Part shown: positions 1 through 10,936 of the stretch, in pieces
Numbering within the stretch: position 1 is the stretch's first letter
Layout of the letters: each line of letters starts with the position of its first letter
Source of the DNA: Ligustrum vulgare
Lineage: Eukaryota > Streptophyta > Magnoliopsida > Lamiales > Oleaceae
DNA: 64,000 nt
Assembly (NCBI GenBank): GCA_963555705.1
Contig: OY743172.1
Span: 27,837,446 to 27,901,445 of the forward strand
Reading direction: 5' to 3'
Notes under the pieces: model-generated
Databases searched by the model: none
What the model saw: the letters and a program-made list of their open reading frames with translations, nothing else
What the model was told of the DNA's origin: nothing
Made by a program: the position numbers and the translations under genes

Positions 1-390
1 TCTTTCTGAAAAATCATAGGCTCTTTATAAATTGGCTCTTGATAGATCTCATGTTGTGCATTTCAGCACGGGTCTTCTTACTTCTTTTCTTTCTTGTGCA
101 CATAAGGCACATGTTATGCATAACATCATTTCTCTAGTACCGGGTGGGCTCCCTCAAGGGGCCTTTTCCCAATCATGCCCGCGTACTCATTAACATCATA
201 ATTATTTCCGAAGAAATACATTCTCATCGCCTTTTCTTACAAAAAAATATGACTTTTACAAGTCACATAACATACACATTCACATGCAATCATAATTTAA
301 ATCAATTAATAGGGGCGAGTCTACCTTAAACTTGACGAGTGTGATTGAGCGGGAAACGACTTCCATTCTTTAATTCTCCGTACGCTTCGT
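1..390. other. Intergenic, no gene seen
   Basis: AT-rich sequence at the window edge with no convincing gene. The stretch near 150-175 (a CCCTCAAGGGG-type block) and the CGTCTAGCCA near 390-400 resemble plant LTR or satellite-like DNA. A partly matching inverted piece (TGGCTAGACGAACG) lies near 2369-2382, so the edge may belong to a decayed repeat, but I could not define its ends. Confidence 0.4.
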
Positions 391-1030
391 CTAGCCAATT
401 AGAAGATTAAGTCGAATTAGTCTTTTGAAATTTATAGTTAAAATGATAAAGTATAATTTAGGGACTGAAATCGCTAATTTTGAAAGTTGGAGGACTAAAA
501 TGAATACCTTTGAAACTCGAGTTTTATAAATATACGTGTACATGTATATATCATCAATATGGACCAAATCGAAAGACTTTAAAATATGAAGGCTTAAATG
601 ATTGCTTTTAAACATTTGGGGACTAAAATGTAAATCTTTTAAAAGTTGGGTCGTAAACTCAAAACAATGGGGTTGAAATAATATATTTTAAAAAATGAGG
701 GGTTGATTAAAATCATTTGGAGCTCAAGGGGCTGAAATGGTAGGTTTTAAAAATTATAGGGACTGATTTGAAACATTTTAAAAACTTTGAGGTACTAAAA
801 TAGATAACTTGTAAAACTTGAACTTAAAATCAAATGAATTAAATCTACAGGGACTGAAATGAGTTTGATACCTAGGGCTAAAATAATAACTTTTGAAACT
901 TTAAGATTTAAAACATTTAAAGTTGTAGGGACTGAAATAAATAGAGTTTTAAAGTTAAAGGGGCTGGAATAAATCATTTTGGAAACTTGGGGGACTAATA
1001 GGCATATTTTAAAAATCAAAATATTTAAAA
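391..1030. repeat. Degenerate GGGACTGAAAT-type repeat array
   Basis: About thirteen imperfect iterations of a motif close to AGGGACTGAAAT or GGGACTAAAAT, each followed by a T/A-rich spacer with TTTTAAA, spaced roughly 25-60 bases apart (for example near 460, 490, 618, 728, 758, 848, 928 and 988). The period is too irregular for a simple satellite. No coding potential was recognised; open frames across it are by-products of its composition. Confidence 0.55.
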
Positions 1031-2180
1031 CCAAATTTTCACTCCTCTCTCTCTCTCACTCGTTCTGGCCGACGGAGAAGAAGGAAGAGGATGAGCGGCG
1101 GCGATCCAAGCACGCTCCGACCTGGCTGCAGTCGGCGCAGGGTGCGGCCAACGACGTCGAAATGCAAGGTCAAGGTTTTTGGGCTGATTGGGTGCGAGAA
1201 CCGACGCGAAGTCGCGGCCTGATTCGCGATTTTCCGGCGAGGGACCCGGCGGTTGAGGTAGGTCTTGGGTTTCTAGGGCTATGGGTTCTACTCTTCTTGG
1301 TTTTGATTTTCGATTTTGGCTTATTTGGTGAGGGTTGGAGAGGGCAGTGGAGGTGGTTGGTTCGAACATGGTGGTGACAGTGATGTCGTGGTGTTGGTTG
1401 AGGCGGTGATGGTGGTTGGATTTGGGTGTTGATGATGATGATGATGATGATTATGAATGGTGGTGAGTTGGAGTTTTGTGGTGGTGCTGCAGGTGATGAG
1501 GTAAACGGTGGGTCGAAGTGGTTGTGTTGGTGATGCTGGGAAGAGGCAGTGGCTGCGTTGGGGGCGGTGCAGTGGTGCGGGTAATGGTGATGGTGATGGT
1601 GATGATGATGATGAAGGGGAAGGGGGACATTACCTTGCTGGAGTGGAGGCTGAAAATGGAGCTGCAAGGAGCTAAGTTGGTTGCTGGAAATGGGATTGCG
1701 ATGGAGTTGGGAGGAGGCCGCTGGTGGAGGTGAGTTGGAGGTGGCGGTGGTGATGATTGGGATCTTGGCAGTGTGCTGGTGGTGATGATGATGATTGATG
1801 GGGGAGGGCTGGCGACTGGGCTGTTGTGCGGTGGTGATGATGGTGAAGATGAGGAAGGAGGTGGTGGTTTTGGGATTGATTTGGGGCAGTGGTGGTCTGG
1901 TTGTGGTTCGTTGGTGGTGGTGAGTTGGAGGTGGCGGTGGTGATGATTGGAGGTTGGCTGCTCCATGGTGAAGACAGTGGTGCCGGCTGAGTTGGAGTTG
2001 AAAGGGAAGGAGAGGTTGGTGAAGGTGTAATGCTGAGGATGGGATGGTGTATAGTATATAAAAGAGGGTGTTGGGTGAAGTGAGAGCAATAGGGTATGGG
2101 GGTGGAGTTAATTGGAGTTGGTGGAGGTATGGGTTGGTGGAACATGTTGGGAATTTTATGGGGTTTGAAACACAAGGAAC
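1031..2180. repeat. Low-complexity GGTGGT/GATGAT region
   Basis: Begins with a CT-rich patch, then becomes strongly G-rich on the plus strand with long imperfect runs of GGTGGT, GATGAT and GGTGAT (clear trinucleotide runs near 1428-1455 and 1583-1613). The long frames on both strands encode only runs of His, Pro, Ser and Thr or of Val, Met and Gly, and match no family I know, so I treat them as compositional artefacts. Confidence 0.55.
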
Positions 2181-3735
2181 GGAAATCGAGAAATTAATAC
2201 GCGTGAATTCAACTGAGTTGAGAAAAATGGATCTGATAAAATAAGCTAAACATGATTTGGACTTTAAAACAAGTTTGAAAGAAATAAAATAAATAAATAA
2301 ATAAAAATGATATAATTTTAGAAATTCGAAATTTATTTAAAATTAAATTAATTCGATATTTCTCGATGTGGCTAGACGAACGCGTCGTGACGTTAATTTA
2401 AAATGAGTGAGATTGCAGCGGCACAATTTTCGAGACTTTGAAATAATTATTAAATTGCGTAGAAATTCTCGATCGCTACACTACTCTCACTCACTTTCTC
2501 TTTTTTTACACACTTATATTTCTCGCATTCAACATATATTTACTCGAAATGGGTCTTCACTTGAGCGTCGGAGTGCAAATGGGAGCCACCCTGGCCCCCT
2601 TTGCACGATGATCATTTGTCTTAGTGCGTAGGAAGTCCGCGTGTTCAAAAGGGAGGAGCCGAGATGTGTTAATCCTAGGTCCTACCATATTTTTTGGTCA
2701 ACAATATCCTCAACTTTTATTACTACGTTTTTATCCTTAACGTTTTATGAATTAGTACATCTTATACCTAATGACAATATATGTTAAAAAAAATTCATTA
2801 AAAGAGCTTCTAAATATTTTTAAAATAATAAAAAAGACTACAAACATAAAAATGCAACTATGTATTTGTCCTTTATTTTAAAGCATCTCAATAAAATTTT
2901 TGGACAAAAATCATGATTAGATATAAATTGTGATTAAAAAAAAAAAAAAAAACACTAACGATAAACTTGTGATTAAAAAAGTTGAGGATACAAATTAGCA
3001 ATGAGTAAAAATTTAGAATATCTAATGCATTTAAATTGTGGTGTGGTTTTTAAAAACCGTTGTGGCAATATATTTTTCCAATTACAAATTAGAGTACTAA
3101 ACAATGTAAAATAGACAAAAAAAATTAAGCAAAAATATATTAAAAAAACATAAATTAGATCACTAAATATCCTAGGTGTTTTGTTAAAGAAACAAAGACT
3201 ATTGAGCTTTTTGACTAAAGCCTAAAAAGAAGAAATGTGCAATTGCAGGTCAGCTCGGTCAGTGGATCGCATTGAGCCTGAACCAGATCCCTGAGAAATT
3301 TGTATTAGCACCAAAAATAGTAATTTTTTTTATTGAATAATTTTTTGATTCAACACTAACAATAACAAATTAAGACTTATCTTTGTCTGATTTAGAATTT
3401 TTTTTCTTCCAAGAATTATTTTTCATTAACAATTATGTGGATCTATTTGCATTTTATGGTATTTTGACACACACATAATAACATAAAAGAAAGATGACAT
3501 TCCCATCATAGTCTTACTCTAATGCTCTTGTTAATGGGTTCCCTTCAAGGGCATTTGAGCATTTTTGTTCCTTCACGTTCATGCTTCTACTTCTAACAGA
3601 GACGATTTTGTATCTATTTAAATTTTGAATACGATGCATAATTTTACTAACAGAATCACATAAATGACAAATGTAATATAGTCTTTAGAAATGCCCGTGG
3701 AGGGTTACATTAGTAATTTCAGAAAATGTCTACGT
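2181..3735. other. Intergenic, AT-rich, no gene recognised
   Basis: Mostly AT-rich sequence with poly(A/T) tracts. Two pieces around 2695-2720 and 2978-2992 are inverted copies of ATCCTCAACTTTT, suggesting a decayed foldback repeat. A short exon-like stretch after a TTGCAG near 3245 is discussed as a finding. No complete gene is supported. Confidence 0.4.
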
Positions 3736-3739
3736 GGTT

Positions 3740-3771
<32 letters not shown>

Positions 3772-3870
3772 GAAGGGAGGGGAGGGGATTGGATTCGAAC
3801 CCGAGACCGATTACGGAAAGTAGAGCAACATGGCCAATACGGCACGCCCCTAAACCCTTACATAGGGGTG
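3736..3870 (-). mobile_element. tRNA-derived SINE-like copy
   Basis: Read on the minus strand, a short head contains an A-box-like TGCCGTATTGG and, about 35 bases on, a perfect RNA polymerase III B box (GGTTCGAATCC, plus-strand 3791-3801). It ends in a tail of ATT/TAA repeats (plus-strand about 3739-3767). An internal pol III promoter plus a short repeat tail is the hallmark of plant SINEs. I could not find a clear target-site duplication, so the exact ends are approximate. It is not a tRNA gene, because the cloverleaf arms do not form. Confidence 0.5.
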
Positions 3871-5170
3871 TAAGTTGGTGCAACGATTGCCTTTTTGTTT
3901 ACCACTATTTTTAATTTAAAAATTCTGAATTTCAAGTAAAAGTTTCTGCTATAAAAATCTGTTTTCTTGCAAAATCAAACATGAACTTATTCTAAAATCA
4001 TTTTTCAAGAAAAGTTTCTACGAAAATGTTACCAAACAAATCACTAAACAAGTCTTAGTGTGTGGTTGGCCGGCTTGACCAACCAAAACACTCCCATAAT
4101 TACGCTTGACATGCCTAACTAACCTCACATTTTAACATTTTATATCTCCCTCTTCAATTGCTACTCTTTGGCTATGAGACAAAATAATTTAGAGAGACAA
4201 AATGTATGATTATACTTATCACAAGAACAAAACCCAGCCAGCTTCATCTTCACATGCTATTTTCTCCAAATATGTATACATGATAGACAAATAGCTACCT
4301 CCTATACGTAAACTCTTGGATTTTTGTTGCATTTTGCACCCCACACCCACGCACCTCTTCAAAAAGCTTACAAACCCTTTCTTGGATCCTTCTGTCACCA
4401 CATTCATACTCTCCATTCTCCAACTTTACATTTTTCACTTTGAGAAAATTGCAATTTAGTCATCAGAAATCGCTCCAATTACAAAAAAATGAGTAATGTT
4501 ATTTAACATTATTCACGTTCAACACCAGTCTAAATGATAGTGATCTCTTGATCCATTATCTAACGACTTGGATGTGTTTTCTTTTATTGGATGAATCAGT
4601 GAAATGTGGATCACATTACTACCTAGACATGTGCAAAAAATTATGAAATGTTAAGGTTGGCTGAATTATTTGGGCCAATTTATAAAGTATAAAAAAAGAA
4701 GATATATATATATATATATATATTGAAAAATTTAACACTCAACTACAGCACAATATCAAAATACAAAGTCGTGTTCAAATATTCGTTAAATTATCAAGTA
4801 TTCCATGTTGAAATATATCTTGCTTCAAGTTTCTAAATATTAGTTCAAGTTATGAACAATATATTTTACTTCATATAATTGATAAATTGAACATGTGATG
4901 GCCACATGAAGATTTATTAGAAATTTGAATGACTTTCTGTCATTAAAAATTGATTGTGCAACTATAATAGTCTAACTAACTTACTCTGTTTTAAATGCTA
5001 GGGGACCAATTTGTTCCTAGTGTAATAAGTTGGTGACTAATGAAACAATTTCCCCTTTTCTCCACGCACTCTTCGTGTTCTTCGTTCTCGTACTTATCGC
5101 TCAGTCTTCATGCATATCACCTGCCGCTGATTTGGCCCGCACTCCAACATTACGCACATTCTAACACTAT
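3871..5170. other. Intergenic with (AT)n microsatellite
   Basis: No complete gene recognised. An (AT)n microsatellite lies near 4702-4722. A 65-codon minus-strand frame at 4219-4416 has a good start context (A at -3, G at +4) but no family resemblance I can name; it is listed under findings. The rest is AT-rich unique or old repeat sequence. Confidence 0.4.
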
Positions 5171-5181
5171 TCCTGGTCTGA

Positions 5182-5187
5182 CACGTG
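5182..5187. promoter_or_regulatory. G-box (CACGTG) upstream of the DUF538 gene
   Basis: The palindrome CACGTG sits in the context ACACGTGTC, which also fits an ABA-response element core. It lies about 310 bases upstream of the DUF538 start. G-boxes are bound by bZIP and bHLH factors; function here is inferred from position only. Confidence 0.4.
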
Positions 5188-5259
5188 TCAAACAGTCTTC
5201 ACCAACATACGAAAATTACAGTTATGTCCTTACGAAGCCCAATTGGCAAGTCCAGCAAA

Positions 5260-5265
5260 CACGTG
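5260..5265. promoter_or_regulatory. Second G-box upstream of the DUF538 gene
   Basis: A second CACGTG, 78 bases from the first and about 230 bases before the start codon. Paired G-box/ABRE sites are common in ABA- or light-responsive plant promoters. Activity is not shown by the sequence. Confidence 0.4.
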
Positions 5266-5497
5266 AAAGGTCGATTGTAGTCTGTAGACAAGTTTGGTCC
5301 AGTGAATGGGTCCCGCTGTTTCCACCAATAATTGTTCATTTTCCTAATTACTTCCTCTGTAATCTCGCTGGCATCGTCTTCATCTTCTTCAACCCCCCTC
5401 ACATCCCATTTCTGTGTGTACCGAACTCTTTACAATCTTCCATTTTGTCTTAAAACCCAAACCCTCGACTTTTTTCATGCTATAACTTAATAGAATC

Positions 5498-6007
5498 ATG
5501 GTTCCGTTTAGCAATTTTTTGATCTTATTTTCTACTCTGTTTTTCATAGCATCAGCTGCATATGATGGAGCTGAAAATTCATCATCCATATACGACGTGC
5601 TTAAGATTCATGGGCTTCCGATGGGGTTGTTACCGAAAGGCGTGAAGAACTTTATTTTGGATAATTCTGGGAAATTTGAGGTTCACTTGGATCGCGCTTG
5701 CATTGCCAAGTTTGAAAATGAATTGCAATATGATATGAATGTATCGGGTATTTTGAGTTACGGGAAGATCGACGAGCTATCCGGGATTTCTGCGCAGGAT
5801 TTGTTCCTTTGGTTCCCTGTTAAAGAAATCCGGGTAGATATTCCGAGCTCTGGGTTGATTTACTTTGATGTGGGAGTGGTTTCAAAGCAGTTTTCATTGT
5901 CTTCTTTTGAGTCTCCAAGGGATTGTGTGGCTGTACAACTCCCAGATCTTCAGGATGATAGACATATTGTCCAATCCGTGTCTAAGGTCGTCTACTACCA
6001 TTTCTGA
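5498..6007 (+). CDS. DUF538 family secreted protein
   Basis: Single-exon gene for 169 residues. Residues 1-20 form a hydrophobic signal peptide ending near ASAAYDG. Residues about 31-143 carry the DUF538 pattern: YDVL..HGLP.GLLP.GV near the start, a central GILSYGKIDELSGIS, then LFLW..V.EI and a hydrophobic strand ending in FDVG, before a conserved Cys (143). Length and single-domain layout are usual for the family, whose members are plant-specific, often stress-responsive proteins of unclear biochemical role. The first Met is chosen because it starts the signal peptide. The C-terminal tail after residue 145 is divergent, and an alternative spliced end cannot be excluded. Two G-boxes lie 230-320 bases upstream. 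No neighbouring gene points to a function. Confidence 0.85.
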   Translation: MVPFSNFLILFSTLFFIASAAYDGAENSSSIYDVLKIHGLPMGLLPKGVKNFILDNSGKFEVHLDRACIAKFENELQYDMNVSGILSYGKIDELSGISAQDLFLWFPVKEIRVDIPSSGLIYFDVGVVSKQFSLSSFESPRDCVAVQLPDLQDDRHIVQSVSKVVYYHF

Positions 6008-9000
6008 ATGCTTCACCTATAGATTGTGTTACTTGTTAGTTGTTTAACATATTTCTTTTTCTTGATTTCTTGAAAATATCTGTCTTTTGATTCTCTTTTC
6101 CGAATTTGATAGGGGTTAATGCGGAACTCGCTAACATTTTAGTTTGAATGTGTGTATTAGAGAAAAAAATGAGGGTTTTGCCCATTTGCCGGTGGTAGAA
6201 TTATTGAGCGGAGAGATCGTGTTTTAGCCAGTCTCAGCGATACTGGTCCTGTTACTTAGAAGTGACTTTTCGCGTAATCTGTAATGTGTAATTAAGCATG
6301 CAGAATTTTGCTGGCTATATGATTTAGAGCAAAGAGTCGTTACAAAATCTTTTCAAGGGAGGCAAGGTTGATGAGAAGCAACAGGCTGAGAAGAGGCAGA
6401 GACTGTACTCACCACATAGTGAATAAGGAGCAATGGAACCATGGCAGGAGAATTCAAATGAATTGCAGGAGCAGAGGGGTTTGAACCTGAGAGCCTGAGG
6501 CTGTTAAAACTGAACCTTGTCACCAGTGAGTTGGGGAATGATGCAAATCTGGTGGACGGACAGGGACTTGAACAGGACTTGGAGGGTTGGAAGACACCTT
6601 TCCAAAGTTTGTTCAAAAAAATTTCTACAATAATCTGCCTCCTATGACAATCTTATGACAATATGATTTGAATCAATTGAACTCATGAAAGCACTTTAGA
6701 ATCAAATGAATCCAAAGCTGAGTTTACCTTCTCCAATGGGGCAATTTACCACTAATAGCAAATGTAAAAGGTTGTGAAAGGGTATCTAGTTCTTCGTTGG
6801 ACCGAATGAGGGTCGGTTCAACTCTAAAACAGGTGGCTGCTTCCAAGGGGGGAATGGTCAACAGCAGAGAAGGATTTAGATTGCCTATAGACTTCTTTGA
6901 AATATATTCTAACAAGTTGGATTAGTTGTCTAGAATTTTCTTGACCGGATTTAGTTGTCCTTTAGGTTGCAAATCGCACTTGTCTAAAACATTTTTCAAT
7001 CACATATTTTACTTCGAAAAAATCACAGTATTCATTTTCTTCGTTTATAAACAAAAAACTTAACAAATAGAGTTGTCTTTGGGCAATGACCGCCTTCTTG
7101 TTGCTAAGCTTCTCCTCTTTCTGCTCTCTTTACGCTGCTAACAGTGAGATGCCAAAAGACGCTTCAATCTAGAATAATCTTTACAAGAATATCATTCTTT
7201 CCTGGTGACTTCTTAAGAAATAGCTTCAGTTGGATGGTACATTGTCAGGAGAATTGCTATGTGGATAAGTTTTTTGTATGTTCAAGTTCAAATGTCTTAT
7301 ACATGGGAAAAATGTGTTTCACTTTTACAATTATTATTAGAGAATGAAAGGCTGTGAATTGTGTTGATAGTTTGTGATATCTAAAAGGGTTCTAGTTTTA
7401 CTCTCCTAATCTATGCAGTATGATCTCAATTTGCGCATCTTTGGTTGGACATTATTATTGGTTCTGATAAATGTCATTATAAACAGAGCCTACGTGGGAA
7501 GCTCCGGTACCATGATTTTGGAAGGACAACATTTTCATAGATTTTGCAAGAGAAGATAGTGCCGGATAGCTCAACCGGGCCTTGGATTTGAATCCTTGTA
7601 TGAAGGCTTGCAGTGGCCAGTTACGTTTCTTTATTTTAGTGTGCTTGCTTGCGGTTGTGTATATAGTGTAGCATCTGCAATCTAGTCATGCTAGCTCCTC
7701 TCCATATCGAAATTAGTGGTTAATTGAATTGAGAGCTAAGCTGAAGACAATATGAAATCATCGGATTCCTAATAGACAAATATCGGGATCGGGATCGGGA
7801 GCATCAGGACCAGGGATTGGATTATAAATTTATGTAGTTCATAAGCTATATATATAAAAAATAAATTAAAAAAAAAAAAAAAATCATTATAAATCATTTG
7901 TTTGTAATTTAGAAGTATTACAAGTGAATTTGGCCCTTCTATGTTCTGTTTTTGTAACCAGTTATAGCATTAGTCAGGACTCAGGTTTTTTCTCCTGCTG
8001 CTGAGTAGCAGGGATAATCTGTGTGTGATGACACAAACTGTTGATATGTACAAAATGGGATAAAGTCATCGTTCTCCGTTCTGCTGAGAAATTTTATGAG
8101 ATAGGATACAGATTATTCGATTCACTAATTTTTGGTATGCTAGAGAATATATAATGATAATAAAAAAAAGAAAAAAAAAGAATCCGAGAGAGTTGTTAGC
8201 AGATAAATTATTTTGAGAGAAATCAAGGAGAAACACTCGTACACTTGTCCCAAGCCACTGCCACTGCCACGTAGTTAAACATGCATGGGTGGAGAAATCG
8301 ATATTAGACATGTTTATTTATAAATTACTCGCCCCGACTTGTAAAGATTAAAGATAGACTCATTTCTATTTTCATATAGATTAAAAAAAATAATTAATAT
8401 GTATTAAAATTATAAATTTAATTACATTTTATCTAATATATCTTTACATTGAATAATGAATAGTTCATATTTGTTGATAAAATGCATATTAAATAGGAGT
8501 ATATTAGAAAATGAATAATGATATTTGAACATAGATTATGTCATTCCTTCCCACATAAATGTGTGTGGGACCGACCTCATAATGAGCGACCTCACCCCCA
8601 TATGAGGTGTCACCCTCTATATTCATATTGCATGGTTCTCAAAAAATTAAGAAATTAATATATTCTTAACAAGGGAAGTGATCTATAATTTGGAACAAAC
8701 AAAAAAGAAAATCTGATCTATCTTTGTGGGATGGAGGAAGTATTTTTTTAAAAAAAATGAGAAGTGTACGGATAATAAATGAATAGTAACTATGAACATG
8801 TTTGAAATTTATACTAATCCATGTTTTGCAGAGTTAAAAAAAATTGATTAAAAATTTAAATTAATAATTAACAATTAATTTTAACTACAAATTTCACATA
8901 CCTACAAAATTTTAACCACGGATTTTTTTTACTTTTATGAAGATTTATTAAAATTTAATTTAAACCGAAATTTTTTGATTAAATTTATAAATTATTTAAA

Positions 9001-9882
9001 ATTTGACAATCAAGAGGAAAAAACATGCATTAAGCTCCATTTTAAAGGGAAAATAGCTTTTGTAATAGTGTTCTTTTGGAATATTTATGATTAAAAAGTA
9101 ATGAAAAATTTGAAATTTACGTACAAAATTATTTTATTTGGAAAATTTGTGATTAAAAATGAATATGAAGAAAAATAAATCTTTAGACAATCAATTTCAA
9201 ACTCGAGCTAATATTGAACTCTTCTCAGTTCTCAGCCAACTTCTGTCACTCTTGGACATTTATGCAGTTTCCTGTGGTCTTATGCGCGTATCGACTTCTA
9301 AATATTACTACTTCACCACTCTATGTTTATTTAATACTGGTATGACCCCTGTGGTTTCCACTATTTACCATTTTTTTAGCTGGGCTTAGAAATTATTTAA
9401 TTAAGAGCAAATTATCTTTCAAATGCGCTTATTGATATTTAAGCATGTGTTCGGGTTAAGGGAATTTTTTTTATTTATAAACATGTTTATAAATAACACA
9501 ATTTTTCAAACCACTTTTTAACCACACATTTTTTCTCTCTAATTTTTAACCATTACTTTTTACCTCAAAATTATAAATAAACAAGTTTATAAACCAAACG
9601 ATGTTACCAAACGGAATCAGTACTCTGTAGACATTCTAGATGGGTCATTATCTCTTAATTAAGATTAATCATATAGATATGCTTGTTTGAATTATTCAAT
9701 TTGATTTCAATCAATTGTAAAAAAGTCGATATTCTTAACTAAAAAGGGCAATATGTGCAATAATGGTTGCGAACATATGCTTCAACAAGCCTTCAAGACA
9801 ATATTTTGACTCTTTATTGCTCTGTTATTCTAATTAATTTCTCTATATACGTTAAAAATAATTAGAAAAACTAAAGATAAAA
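6008..9882. other. Long intergenic region, no gene recognised
   Basis: Contains the probable 3' flank of the DUF538 gene, then unique and repeat-derived DNA. Noted details: a short CGGGAT tandem run near 7786-7800, a poly(A) tract near 7868-7883, a tRNA-like TAGCTCAACCGG followed too closely by GGATTTGAATCC near 7568-7598, and AT-rich stretches at 9050-9180 and 9460-9610 resembling decayed MITEs. Short frames here show no recognisable domain. Confidence 0.35.
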
Positions 9883-10034
9883 ATGATAGAATCACCTCGG
9901 GAGTGACTCCCGAGGTGACCGCACCCTCACATGGAGGGTGCGGGACTCACTCCAAAAAACTGGGCCCCGCACCCTCTATGTGAGGGTGCGATCACCTCGG
10001 GGGTCAGGGATGACCTCCGAGGTGATTGTATCAT
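9883..10034. mobile_element. Foldback MITE, about 150 bp
   Basis: Nearly the whole segment is one palindrome. It starts ATGATAGAATCACCTCGG and ends with the near-complement CCGAGGTGATTGTATCAT. Inside, GCACCCTC...GAGGGTGC blocks pair again across a centre near 9958. The GC-rich stem stands out sharply from the AT-rich surroundings. Such a short, non-coding, fold-back unit is a typical MITE. No clear target-site duplication was seen. It lies about 205 bases upstream of the BASS3-like start codon and so may fall in its promoter. Confidence 0.65.
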
Positions 10035-10239
10035 GGTCCAACTAAAGAATATATGCATAAGATAAAGTTTTTCTGTTTAAATCGAATATATTAAAAAAGT
10101 GACGAAGGGTATTAATGCTTTTAGAATAGCTTCCTTAACATATGTGCATTAATGGACCCAAAATAAATAGTTTGCCACGAAACAAAAACACAAAATAGTC
10201 AAGAGACGTACGGTACAAATATTTGCCCATTTTCTAACC

Positions 10240-10885
10240 ATGAAAATTTCGCCCCACCGGAGTTCTCAATCGCATCCTTTAAGCTACTGTATACCAATTC
10301 TGGCTGCTCCACCGCAACTCCCTCCTCCTCCACCGTTACTCCTCCGGGAAAATACTGAACTTTCTTTCACTGGTAAAATGTCATCAGTTATATTCCTTCC
10401 AAGCAAAACCAAAACTTTTCTCTACAATTCCGAATCCAATTCCAACATCCCTTCACTCCCCAGAAAATCATTTTCCCTCTCCCTAAAACACCGTTCTTTC
10501 AAGTCATTGTCGATCCAAGAAGCTATGCCCAAAAAGGCTGCTACTTGTGTTAATGGGGGGTCTTTATTTGCTGTTGCATGTTCATCTTCATCACCTTTTG
10601 CAGGTAAAGTTGGAATGCAGAGAAGAGAAGGAAATTATTCATTGCTTTCATTTGGTGTGGATTCTGTGGACACCAAGAATACTGTAACGGAACCGAAGGC
10701 AAATGCAAAGGCTGATGCTTCACAAGTTTTATCTGCAATGCTTCCATTTGTGGTGGCTCTTACTGCTGTTGCTGCTCTTTCTCACCCTTCAACTTTCACT
10801 TGGTAAGTAGCTCAAGTATGTGAAATGAAATTCAAACTTCTTGCAGTTGATCTATTGAATTGGTAAAATTATTTTACGTAATTAA

Positions 10886-10936
<51 letters not shown>

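Noticed and set aside
1025..2175. Long His/Pro/Ser-rich frames on the minus strand
   Set aside because: They come from GGTGGT/GATGAT low-complexity DNA, exist in several overlapping frames, and match no family.
5040..5453. 137-codon frame upstream of the DUF538 gene
   Set aside because: Lies in the promoter/5' UTR, has no domain, an antisense frame of similar length, and G-box elements within it.
7560..7600. tRNA-like A box (TAGCTCAACCGG) and B-box-like GGATTTGAATCC
   Set aside because: The boxes are only about 10 bases apart and no cloverleaf forms; at best a decayed SINE.
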